The notes below the pieces were generated by a model. That model searched no databases and was not told the DNA's origin. It worked only from the letters and a program-made list of their open reading frames with translations. The position numbers were made by a program, and so were the translations under genes. Below are positions 16,680 to 26,819 of a stretch of DNA of 64,000 bases, in pieces (position 1 is the stretch's first letter; each line of letters opens with the position of its first letter). This stretch comes from Lepturacanthus savala (Eukaryota > Chordata > Actinopteri > Scombriformes > Trichiuridae), in contig CM060478.1 in the NCBI GenBank assembly GCA_030544235.1, positions 20,751,727 through 20,815,726 of the forward strand, read 5' to 3'.

Positions 16680-16845
16680 CTCAGTATTTGTTTTCGTGCA
16701 ATGCTCGGTTGAATGGTTGATTTGTTGATATTGTTTATTGTCTCTAAAGTCTTTCTTTTATTTTATAACTTTTTTAAGCTGTTGTAACAACTAAATTTTC
16801 CTGTTGTGGGATAAATAAAGTACATCTAATCTATTCTAATGACTG
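16680..16845 (+). mobile_element. Probable LINE 3' tail
   Basis: The segment ends in GCTGTTGTAACAACTAAATT, then TTCCTGTTGTGGGATAAATAAAG and CTAATCTATTCTAATG. The 'tttcccnnntgtgggataaataaag' and short tandem tail are characteristic of 3' ends of several teleost non-LTR retrotransposons. No coding part is attached, so it is probably a 5'-truncated copy. The start is approximate. Confidence 0.5.
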
Positions 16846-16964
16846 TGTCATGTAACCATATGACAGTGTCATGTCAGTCTTTTGACTTAAAATAAAGTAT
16901 TACAGGATAGACAACCTGAAATAATTATCATTGTAGATTTGATTATGAGGTCAGTTGAAATCCC

Positions 16965-17915
16965 AGGTGCCATCATGTCACAGTTATGCTGATGACCTGC
17001 AACTATACCTCTATGTCTCTCAAACCCCATGAAACTGATCAAATCAACACCTTCCATGACTGCAAGACTGCAGTAAGTAAACGGCTATTATCCAGCTCTC
17101 TTATTCTAAACCCAGACAAAAAAAAAAAACAATCAGCCCGAACAACTTTATTTCCAAAGTGACACCCCGTATCGGTTCATTCAGCTGCTAATGTACAACC
17201 CTGCCAGAAACTAAGGTGTAATTTTCTACCGTAATCTCAACCTTGACCAACACGTCAATAAACAAGCAAAACCTTCTTTTTCCAGTTGTGAAACATCGCC
17301 AAAATCAAACCAATGCTCTCATTCAGTAAACTGGAAACTTCAATCAACGTTTTCAGGGATAGACTACTGAATTAATTAACCAATCAACTCAAGATTCTGC
17401 AGCCAGGATGTGCACTGGAACTAGCCGCAATGCCACATCACGCCAACCCTTGCATCCCTTCACTGGCTTCCAGTACGGTTCAGAATATATTTCAAAAATA
17501 GTCCTCATTACATACTAAGCCCTTTATATCCTAGCACCACTATTCATCCTCACACTCCTGCAGGCATATCTCACATCCAGCCATCTCAGATCCTCAGATC
17601 AAGGTTTTCTAACCATACTCCACTCCCTCCTCAAATCAAGAGGTAACTGTGCTTTTGCAACCAGGGCCCCGTCCCTTTGGAATAGCCTCACCCCTCTGTT
17701 AGATCAGCAGAAACAGTCACCAGTTTTAAAAAAATCCCATCTATTCTGTCTTACTTCTCTGAACAAGTGCTGCACTGTAACATACTTCATTTTTATTTTA
17801 TTTCATTTTACTATATATTTATATATTGTGTTGTATTGTGTTCATATCTGATATATTTTATATATCGTTATGCTATGTAAAGCCCTTTGTAACACTCTTT
17901 TCAAAAGGTGCAAGA
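16965..17915 (+). mobile_element. LINE (L2-type) reverse-transcriptase fragment, degenerate
   Basis: The plus strand reads CHSYADDLQLYLYVSQTP then stop (about 16975-17030). It contains the YADD catalytic motif of reverse transcriptase in the context (H-S-YADD-x-QLY) typical of L2-clade LINEs. Further on come LILNPDK (about 17105), matching the usual LNxxKTE block, and traces of the late RT and C-terminal region, such as LHPFTGFQ for the usual LHWLPV and AETVTSFKK for the usual SFKKxLKTHLF. Numerous stops and frameshifts interrupt it. The end has an L2-like 3' signal (ATGTAAAGCCCTTTGTAACA, then AAAAGGTGCAAGATAAATAGA) and runs into an (AGAC)n. The 5' part, including the endonuclease, is missing. 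Confidence 0.75.
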
Positions 17916-17918
17916 TAA

Positions 17919-17924
<6 letters not shown>

Positions 17925-17960
<36 letters not shown>
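17925..17960. repeat. (AGAC)n microsatellite at the LINE 3' end
   Basis: Nine pure AGAC units, directly following AGATAGAT at the end of the LINE tail. The position suggests it grew from the short tandem tail of the LINE. Confidence 0.93.
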
Positions 17961-19659
17961 GCATCTACATCTACACTGGTCATTTAACCTCATTATAATT
18001 GAACTACTCCATGATACTATCATTTTATTTCTTTGCTTTAGAGTGATTAGATTATCATGAGTTACAGTTATGTGAGCTCTGTCCTATGTCTTACCACTTT
18101 AATGAAATCATGATTGAACTTATGACGTGAACATACAGTGAATATGGTTATTGAAAGCCAGATGTAATTGTGTGTAACATACTAAAGAACAGTACTTTGA
18201 TGCACCATCTCTATGTCTCTATGTTTATTATCAGTTATTATCATGGTATGTATTGCATCAGGTATGTATTTAACCTTTTCAATGATTTGACAAAAATCAG
18301 GATAGCTCACTCTTCTTAAGCCATTCATCTCTATAAAATTATTATATTTTTCTTTCTTTTAAATGGCACAAACCCAAAATAATGATGTTTCCTACTGCTG
18401 CTACACATCCAACTCCTTTAGTGTCAACCTTACCATATGTCAGGAGACAAAAACATAGAGGTTAGACCTACATTTTGCTTTATGATCATTAAAACGTGAT
18501 TAAAATGCCAAGACAGTCTGCTTTACATAAAAAAAGCCTTTAATGAGCTCAGCACCATACATTTAGTCTAACCCCTTTCCCTTCTTTGGTCTCATATGAA
18601 CTTGAATCCAAATAGCACCTGTTTTTTGATATGTGCTTTCGTGAAGCCAATCCCCTGGCATTAGCTCTCCTTACCATATGTCAGCTTTTAAAGCGAACAC
18701 TATGGCCTGAATAATTAAGAGGTTGTTAATGCACTTAAAGATACTGACATTTTTATTACAATCTCTAATTCAATTTGAGGAAAAAAATACACATTTAGGC
18801 AGTCAGGTTACATCTGAGAACCCCTCACGTCAAACGTGTCTTCCTGCCTTCTGCAATGTAATGTTGATTAGATCACATACGAAGACACCACCTTGCAGTC
18901 TGGGTGCAAATGCCCCTTCCTTTCTTTGTTTTCATCCAGTTGTCTTTTTGTATTCTGATCACTACTTTCTCTGACACTACTTTGGGTCAGTCTATGGTCA
19001 CAGGGCCACTCTGAGATCAATATGCTCATAGATTCTAGAATATCAGTAAATCAGCAGCATTACAGCAAAATTTGAACATGTACTTAACAATTTTCTTCAA
19101 TAATTCTTAAGCCAATAATCCTTCTGTCTTACTGGAAGAAATGGTATCGCACTACACAACCTATGCAAGCAACCAAAAGTAGAAATTGGAGATAATAAAT
19201 GTGTCAGAACATACAAGTCAACATCTTAAATCTCATTATTAATCAATATGTTTAAGCTGCCTCAACTCCTTTGTTGCTAGCTCTGCTGAGCCACTGCTGT
19301 ACGCCAGTAGCAGTTTGAGATGCCAAAAAAACGTAACCACTGTCAAACTAGAGACTTTTGACTTTCAAAAAAGACTGTTCTTGTTCTGTGCTCCAGGCAA
19401 AATGATGAACTCAGTATAGAGCAAGTTCCCTCCAGGTAACTGTCGATTCTACTATTTTATGAAAATTTCTGTGACACATTGAATTTCCTAATTGGGCAAT
19501 ACAGCAGAAATGTAAGTTACCATTTGCTTGCATTTGCATGGAAACTCTCACCTCCCGTCTGTCTGCAACTGTTTTAATATATATAATAATCAAAATTATC
19601 AAAATATTACTATTATCAAGGCTGTGTCTTATCTGTTGGGTGTTCATAACTACAACCTA
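17961..19659. other. Gene-free DNA
   Basis: No supported gene, RNA or recognised repeat. A short duplication (GGTATGTATT) occurs near 18243 and 18261. Frames of up to about 80 codons are without domains. Confidence 0.55.
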
Positions 19660-20146
19660 AAGCTCTGGAAAAAAACAAAAAAAGAGACCACTGCAAAATT
19701 ATTATTATTATTGAGTCTATAAACTTCTAACAACATTCCCTCAAATTCCAAATTAAAATATTATCGTTTAGAGCATTTATTTGCAGAAAATGACAAATGG
19801 TCAAAATAAAAAAGTTGATGAAATTCATTTTAAAATGACATAATACTAAAGTTTACACTTAAGAAGAGTTCAGAAATCAAAATTTGGTGCAATAACCCTT
19901 ATTTTTAATCAGGCCCGCCGCTCCGTACACGCAGACTACGCAGCCAGCGTAGGGCCCCAACTAGTGGAGGGGGGCCTCCAAAATTAAGATTGGGAAAAAA
20001 AAGGTAATAATTATTACACTAATAAATAGCTAAAATATTAATTAGTTCTACGGGAGTTTTGTATATCATCACTGTAATCGGTAAAATTAAATGTTATTTA
20101 TTGCGTAATAAAAAGACCCCCACAAGTCCTTTGGAAATGGTACAGC

Positions 20147-20330
20147 GAGTGATGGGAATTCCGTCTCTATTTGGAGAGTCGGATCGATTGGCTCAGCTCG
20201 CTAATACGAGTCGGCTCGTTCGGCTCCTCCGTTGCTCCCAATGAGGAGCCGGCTCCTATCAGTCACTTCAAAGAGTTCACGTCGGCACAAAACTTCACGA
20301 CGTCACGTTCACGACGGCACAAAACTTCGG
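20147..20330 (+). promoter_or_regulatory. GC-rich segment with iterated motifs, possibly from another hAT end
   Basis: GAGTGATGGGAATTCCGTCT (20148-20167), followed by repeated GAGTCGG, CGGCTCGTTCGGCTCC and GAGGAGCCGGCTCC, resembles the terminal region of a different fish hAT family that starts with AGTGATGGGAA. It is followed by two copies of CGNCGGCACAAAACTTC (20280-20296 and 20312-20328) around ACGACGTCACG. It lies just before the transposase coding fragment, so it may serve as its promoter. That reading is inference from position. Confidence 0.4.
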
Positions 20331-20400
20331 AGCCACTTTTCTTACTACGCTCTGAAACGGCTTTAATGAGCAGTTTTCTTCAGTTAAAAACTTCGACAAC

Positions 20401-21150
20401 TGAAATGAGAGAATATCATCCAAGAAACACCATGAATCTGGAGCCGAAAAGCTAAACAGGAAAAAAGAGAAAGACAAACTTGCATCCCTTTCAGGTAAGT
20501 CCGTGTTATACCGTGTTTGTTTTGCTAACACAGCGTTACGTGGTAAACAAGCTAGGCTAGGTTAGCCCAACTGTAAACAGGATTGGACAGAGAATAAAAC
20601 TCAGCTCTAGCATCTTTTCTCTGCTCCGTCGTTGGGGATAACTCCCTGTCTGTCCTGGTAGTGAGGAGGAGGGGAGGGGGCGGTGGTTGGGGGATGATTT
20701 TACATCTGGCCACAGTGTTTTAGAAGTTAAAGTCATGTGTAGTGCAAAAACAAAATGTTTGGCCACCTTTATCATTCACAAAATGCCACTATTGTTTTGT
20801 TTAATGTGTAGGTCATATAAGGGTTCTATCTCCTATCATTGTGAAATACAAAGGCTACTAGATAGCATAATATAATGAAGTGATATTTTTGGTTTGGGTA
20901 TTTTTATTAAACTTTTACTAATGAGATATTTTTTCATTTAAATCATATTCATAGGGTCAATGCTCAAATATATAGACGGACCACCACATCAGCAAGAAGA
21001 TGAACCAGATGATGAACCATCGACAAGCAGTGCAATAAGCAGCGAACAACCATCCAACGTGTCTGAAGGTTCAAGTAAACAGCCACAAACAACAACAGTC
21101 ACCTTAGAAGAGACATCCACAACTGAAAGCCTTCCCTTGGATGCAGTTGT
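20401..21150 (+). pseudogene. N-terminal fragment of a hAT (ZMYM-type) transposase with one intact intron
   Basis: Exon 1 (frame open after the stop at 20401) ends with ESGAEKLNRKKEKDKLASLS and a split Gly codon. A consensus donor GTAAGT lies at 20495-20500 and the acceptor CATAG at 20950-20954, giving a 460-bp intron. Joining across it keeps the frame and gives LSG-SMLKYI. This matches the SGAxKRKxKxE...LxSLSGSMLKY start I know from fish hAT transposases related to ZMYM1-like proteins. Exon 2 then runs through an acidic, Ser/Thr-rich linker (EDEPDDEPSTSS) to about residue ESLPLD, after which sequence resembles 3' untranslated region. The zinc-finger and DDE catalytic parts are gone. No in-frame ATG is visible in exon 1. 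Confidence 0.72.
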
Positions 21151-21565
21151 TTTATTTATTTGTTATTGTGTTGTTGCTCTCTCTGATTTATTGTTTAACA
21201 TACAGTATATTATTGTATAATAAAAGTTAATTGTTTGATATCTACATGTCTATATAAGACTTATTTTCAACTGTAAATTTCGTGAGCTTCCAGGAGTTTG
21301 GTGGACGGGCGGGCGAGTGGGCGGGCGAGTGGGCGGACGGGGGGCCTCCCTACAAGCTGAGCTTAGGGCCTCCAAAACCTTAGCAGCAGCCCTGTTTTTA
21401 ATCACAGCTGTCATGCGTCTTGGCATGCTCTTCAGGTTTCATCTAATCAGACCTTCTTTAAGCAGAATGTTGGAATTCAACAGACGCTGGAATGGAATAT
21501 CTGGAATACATGTAGATATGTTGATTTCAAAATAAAATGCAGTGGTCTCTTGTTCCAGAGCTGTA

Positions 21566-24500
21566 TATACTAGCACTAGGGGTTTATAACAGGCAAAAGA
21601 AATTCTTTTCAATGTGCCAGCTGTGGTGAACAGGATTGGGCTTGGCGATAACTGTGCAGAGCAGAAATACATACACATACTGTCGATGCTGCCTCTGCTG
21701 CTGCTGTCCAGACTGACTTCAATCATATTGAAGGATGTATGATTGGGGATATTTAAATTTTCCATTTTCCATCTCCATTCTCTATCCTTAAACACAGCTC
21801 TTCCTCTCTTGTTGTGTCTGGCTCTCTGCTAACAATGTGTGTCTGTTCACCTCTCAACTATGTGTGTATATCCATGGTGCAGAGTGTTTGAATGTTTACA
21901 AAGAGATGGAGATGCAGGCATGGCAGCTATTAAAACTCTGCACCGAAGGAGCAGCCTCAGGTGAAGCACCTCAGCAGCAGCCACCAGTCGCTACAGTCAC
22001 TGTGCTACTGTAGCACATACATCCACATGTTGGCTGGTTTGAAATGATTAAAGATGTGTTTTGGGGGCTTTCCCAATGCGTTGTTTAATGACGCATAGCA
22101 AGCATTTTGGGTGAACGAGAGGAATCAAAGACAGACGAATACAGACAAATGTGTTCAAATGCTGAAGCCATAAAATCTTCGAGGCGGTACATTTACATTT
22201 CCCAAAAGTCACTTAAAACCCTCAATTAAGTAATTGTAGTTGAATGAAGATGGAATGTGGAGTAAGCATAATTAAAGTAATTTACTTGTCTTAGGGAGTC
22301 CTGTCAAGTGATTTCTTTTAGTGACAAACTCAATTTTGTTTCTAATACTGTAACATTCTTACATTAAAGTTATAACCAAACCCTATTTCTGATGCTATCT
22401 AGAGATTGTCAGTACCTGACGATATTGATGGTGCTGTGATTGGAATGGTCTGTAGGCAGTTACAGTTGCAATTACTTTTAAACCAACAATGAGTTTGTCT
22501 AGACAGCTCAACTGATTAAAACAGAGGCATTCTGGAGTTATCTGTCTGTGGAGAAAGGTATTGTGAACTTGAGGACAGCATGCTTATTTCAGACAAAATC
22601 AACCAAAATTATAATTAAAAACCCAGAGCTTAGGAGTTCTTCCGCTGAGCTACCTGATTCTAAAAAAAGAAAACACATTGAAAATCCGTTAGAAGAAACA
22701 TAATCTCCACAATCCTGTCAGTAATTATCATGTACCTTATAGATTCAGACGATCCATATCTACATATCTTGCTGTGATTACTCCTAATGAAGACATTGGC
22801 GGAAAACAATAGCATTATTCATAAGCTATTTAAACAGTTTCTCACGCATGATGCATGGGGTTGAAAGTCCCTTTTTGCTATAAATTGATTCTGCACAGCA
22901 GAATGTAGAGTATGAGAGAAATGTCTGTGTGAACGTTGTGACTAGGAGGGCTGTTTTGAAGTTTATTTTTCTGTTCTCTTAATCCACCTACTCAAACCCC
23001 TCTGGAAGGTGATAAGACTATTTGGTAAAAGAAAAAAATGCTAGAAACATAGCTGTTTGAAGCTTTACAGTCAAAGAGACATATAGTGCAAAGATGGAAA
23101 TTGAAATATTCAAATAAACTAAATGCTAAAATATGAAATGGTGCATTCACTGTAGTCAAAATAACCAAGTCAAGTGCATACATAAAGAATAGCAAACTGC
23201 TTGACAGTTTTGTCTTAATATGACTAAATGACCAGGAAAAAACAGAAGAATGTAAAACTTTTATAAATTAACCCTCACAAGGACAATGTTTCTCATCCAG
23301 CTATCTTGATTATGAACAGATTCCCATGAGGACTATACAGTATAGTGCTTTAGAAATGCAGCTTCTACATATATAAATGGTTGATGCGCAGAGTTAATTA
23401 GCAAGCTTCAGGATCACTCTAGGGTTTATGTAATGTTACACCCACTGTCAGGCCAGATTAGCCCATTACAGAGGGGAAAAGGGCATGAACATGGAAAGGA
23501 ACAAGGGAAATAAAGGAACAGAATCCTTCCAGTCAGGCCGACTGCCAACCTGTGACACAGCCCATGTTGAAATCCTGCAATCCTGTTGGGATACAGCTGG
23601 CCACAAATCAAGACTAATTCAGCACAGTGGTGTAAAGACTGAGCATGAATAGAAAAAACAAAATGATTGTTATTCATAACACTGCTCTAGGTTTCCACCT
23701 TCTTTCAGAGCATTCAAATAATCTATCTAGAAAAGGCAGCTGGACAAAAAAAAATAAAACAGGCAAAAAACAAACACCCACTTTGATCTGGCTTTTGTCT
23801 TCAGTGGGAAAGGGTATAATAAACATTCAAAGTCAAATGACTCGGTGGTAGTCATGGATATTGATCTGCTCCAGCTCCGATGGGCAGAGATGAAAACATG
23901 AAACACGGTTTAACGCGCTAATTTTTTAGTGCCTAACTTCGGTATCATGGCATCTCCCTAATATGAATATCGTTGAAAATCGTTGGGAGGAATTTGATTG
24001 GACCATTGAAAAGTAGACATATCCTAGCATGATCAGGCATTGATTACGTTCTATCATAGAGGACCACTCACCTTGATTGACAGGCGGATGTAATGATACT
24101 ATTAGTTGAATTTGTTCTGGGCAACATGAAAAGAGTCACATGTTATTTTTTACAGGGAGTGGATTGTTTGAATTTTGATTTTGATATTTAAAAAAATTGT
24201 AGAGAAGATTTTATGGCAAATATAGTTAAATAAGTGAACAATATGACCGGGGATATGATCTAAAAAGTTTTATTTTTTTTCACAATTTCAGATGGACTTT
24301 AACTTTCATTTTGATTGTAACATCCTGAATAATGATTGCTGGACATTATGACTTTTGTAATTTGGGGGTTTTGTGGTATTTTGTCCCATTTATACATTTT
24401 TATTTTGGTGTTAACCTAACATTGAATTGGGCAGGTGGTGGTCACATTCACTGAGATTGGATTTATTGATCTTCATTCATCTTTGATAGCCTTCATACTG

Positions 24501-25700
24501 GGCTGAATTATCATCTTTGATGATTTCATTATTCATTATTGTGCCTGTTAACCTGTTATTGCTGCTGCATGTTCCAAATTTTACAGAAGGTGTCACACAG
24601 AGCTATGCGAGTGTATGCGGCAATCAGCAGCAGGATTCCTGGGAATGTGCCATGAGCTCTCCATTGTCACAGCTTGCTCGGCTAGTGGTTGACATCTAAC
24701 AGCAGTTAAACCCCCCCTGCACCTGAGATAATAAATAGCACTCCATATATGATGAGGTCGCTTAACGCTGTTACACATACATATGTACATATAGACATAC
24801 ATATACACCAAAAATGCAATTTCCATGTTTAAACTTAAATGTTGATTTCAATGAAATATCAATTGAAAAAATGTGATGTGTTCAGTAGCATATGTCATCA
24901 TAAAAAGTTTTAGGAAGAGGCTTTTTAGGCAAAATAAGTATTTTTGCTATTATATATTCTATTGTTATTGCAGCCAATGCTACCGCTGTTAATTCTATAA
25001 TTACTGGGAAAGTCTGCTCTGCTCCCATACAAGAAATGACAATGTTGTCCTCAGGGTCAGCATTGCTTTTCTTTCAAAATAATGGATTTCAGGAGAAACT
25101 GCTCTTCTTTTGTATTGCATTATGATGTGTTTTAATAATTGAGGTGGAATTAAGCCAGCATTTTGATAAATGTTTTAGAAAAGATATGAAGCATAATCAG
25201 AATCCGTGGCACCACCGTTAAGAGCTACATTGGTAAGCCAGCTCATGTATCACATTAGCCATAGAAGCATGAATAGAAGGCTGTACCTTACAGGAGTTTG
25301 AATGGGTCCTGGGGAAATTGGATGGATTTTAGGGACATTCATACTTAACCATTTAACTGGTAAGAATTTTGACCACTTAATACTCCTAATAATCAGGTCA
25401 ACAGTTATTAGTTTCCATTTTATAAACCTGTAGGCTGTTTCTGATCATCATTAATTATAAAACACAATAATTATGAAAAAGAAGAGAAAGAGAGAGAGTT
25501 GCCAGAGGCAGTAGAGGGAGAACCAGCCATGATGCAGCTGCATGCTGCCTCAAGCCCATTATTTTTAAAACATAACATTATATTTCACATGAGCAGCTTA
25601 ATATTTTTCAGTCTGTATCACATATGAAATATGATTTGTCCTTCATAGTCTACAGTCTCCATTCCTCCTCTTTCAGTTGGCCAGCACCTTTCTAAAATTA
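21566..25700. other. Gene-free DNA
   Basis: About 4.1 kb without a supported gene. Short open frames carry no domain. On the minus strand at 22625-22662 a 35-base stretch reads GGTAGCTCAGCGGAAGA, like the D-arm and box A of a tRNA. No box B or acceptor stem follows, so it is at most a SINE or tRNA remnant. The rest is AT-rich and unremarkable. Confidence 0.55.
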
Positions 25701-26189
25701 ACCTTTTGTGCCCCAGGTAGACCTTGAGGAGCTTGGTGTTGAGGTTAAGGATGAGGTTTCACAAGGAAAGTCCTCATTCACAGCCTGTGGTACACACAGC
25801 CAGGGTTGTAGTCAATTGAGCAAAGATGGTGAGGTTGGGGGAAATCATCCAGGTTGTACTTTGTCACTGATACGCAAAGCTCAATATAATTCAGTCTGTT
25901 GCACTTATCAAAGATGTCTCTGGGGTAGATGCTGTGCTTTGACAACATTCTTCACCAAGACCCACTCCTATCACGGTGGCTTTGCTCATACCCATAGGGA
26001 GCAGTAAGCAGTTCCAGCTCCTTCAACAGGCCTTCAACTCTTCATCACTCATGAAGATGAACAGAGGGAGACTCATCATACCAAGTACACAACAGGGAGC
26101 AGTTTGGGAACCTGGAGTGCATGTTTAGTGATTAAATGCGGACCTTGTGATTTGCTGCCTAATCAGCCAGTATACGTTCCCCTGGATGT
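25701..26189. other. Open but unrecognised sequence beside the putative hAT fragment
   Basis: Plus-strand codons are open from about 25708 to 26007 (99 codons) with VDLEELGVEVKDEVSQGK near the start. I recognise no family. Given the neighbour at 26190 it may be part of the same decayed element or chance. Confidence 0.3.
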
Positions 26190-26535
26190 TGTTAGTTCAT
26201 GCTGTCAGATTTGCTGATTTCATTTCTTTGATCTTTTCCAGATTCTGGATGGCCGGTGTTTAGCTTCACTTTTATTAATGCTACATCAACATTTTCTGTT
26301 TGCAGACACCAATGCCAATATTTTTCTTCAGGGCATTTTCTGATTCTGGAACATATCACATCAGTGAGGCATCTCAAAAGACTTTCGAAGACTGTCCTGT
26401 GCACAGTCTGAAGAGTTTTGTAGAATAACAACCATTGAATAGAATGCAACTCCTTGCAGGTGAGCACTGGGTCATCCAAGAGTATTTTACAGCTTTGATT
26501 GTGGCTGCATGTTAGGAACTACCACAAAAAAATAT
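26190..26535 (-). pseudogene. Possible hAT transposase fragment (ZNF862-like region)
   Basis: A minus-strand frame of about 110 codons contains LDDPVLTCKELHSIQWLLFY and KTLQTVHRTVFESLLRCL. The pattern 'H-x-x-R/Q-W-L-x-F-Y-x-A/T-L-x-x-V-x-R-T' resembles the segment in the RNase-H-like core of hAT-derived proteins of the ZNF862/KIAA1586 group, where the Trp and the FY are well conserved. The rest, down to a stop near 26190, is polar and lacks a recognised motif. The upstream frame closes at a TAG near 26522. No start, splice sites or neighbouring transposase domains could be fixed, so this is a remnant at best. Confidence 0.35.
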
Positions 26536-26779
26536 CAGATCGCTTAGATAAAAAATTAAATATCAGATCATCTGTTGATGCTCTTTCAGATCATTGATTG
26601 CCAGCTTCGACAACATCTACCCTGATGGACTTGCCAAACCTAACAACTGTTGCATCCTTTCACATTGACAGTAAAATGAGTGCTCAGTTGAAATGTTTGA
26701 AGAGCAATGATTTGGACATATTGGACAAGGTGTTCAAGGTGTTTAAGGCTGAAGCGGGGAGATCATCATAGGTTGAAAA

Positions 26780-26780
<1 letters not shown>

Positions 26781-26814
<34 letters not shown>
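26781..26814. repeat. Compound (CA)n(TA)n microsatellite
   Basis: Five to six CA units running straight into eleven TA units. Confidence 0.95.
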
Positions 26815-26819
26815 GGCAG

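Larger units (their letters stand above)
19910..21394 (+). mobile_element. hAT transposon derivative nested in the Tc1 copy
   Basis: A 1485-bp insertion flanked by a perfect 8-bp duplication TTTTTAAT (19902-19909 and 21395-21402), the signature of the hAT superfamily. The ends are imperfect inverted repeats, CAGGCCCGCCGCT and the complement of AGCAGCAGCCCTG (10 of 13 matching). GGCCTCCAAAA-type blocks are subterminal on both sides (about 19971 left; 21367 right). Inside are a GC-richer promoter-like segment, a coding fragment with an intact intron (20401-21150), and an AT-rich 3' region with AATAAAAG (about 21219) and a GGGCGAGTGGGC-type short repeat (21305-21345). The catalytic DDE region is absent, so it is an internally deleted, non-autonomous copy. 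Confidence 0.92.
19660..21563 (-). mobile_element. Tc1-like miniature element, copy B, split by a hAT insertion
   Basis: Outer pieces 19660-19909 and 21403-21563 together reproduce copy A (218-734). They share AGCTCTGGAAAAA at the left end and the complement TTCCAGAGCTG at the right. TA flanks lie at 19658-19659 and 21564-21565. The halves also share TTTAGAGCATTTATTTGCAG, TTCAGAAATC and TCATGCGTCTTGGCATGCTC (end of the transposase gene, inverted). Without the hAT and its duplicated 8 bp the element is about 411 bp. The interruption lies exactly where copy A reads TTTTTAATCACAGCT. Confidence 0.9.

Noticed and set aside
17925..17960. CRISPR-like or minisatellite array
   Set aside because: It is a simple four-base repeat. 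No spaced direct repeats resembling CRISPR occur anywhere in the window, and the DNA is vertebrate.
22625..22662. tRNA gene on the minus strand
   Set aside because: Only a D-arm/box-A-like piece is present. Anticodon arm, box B and acceptor stem are missing.
24517..24699. Short frame with a hydrophobic N-terminus resembling a signal peptide
   Set aside because: Only 60 codons, no family resemblance, no splice sites of quality, and AT-rich DNA often yields hydrophobic starts.
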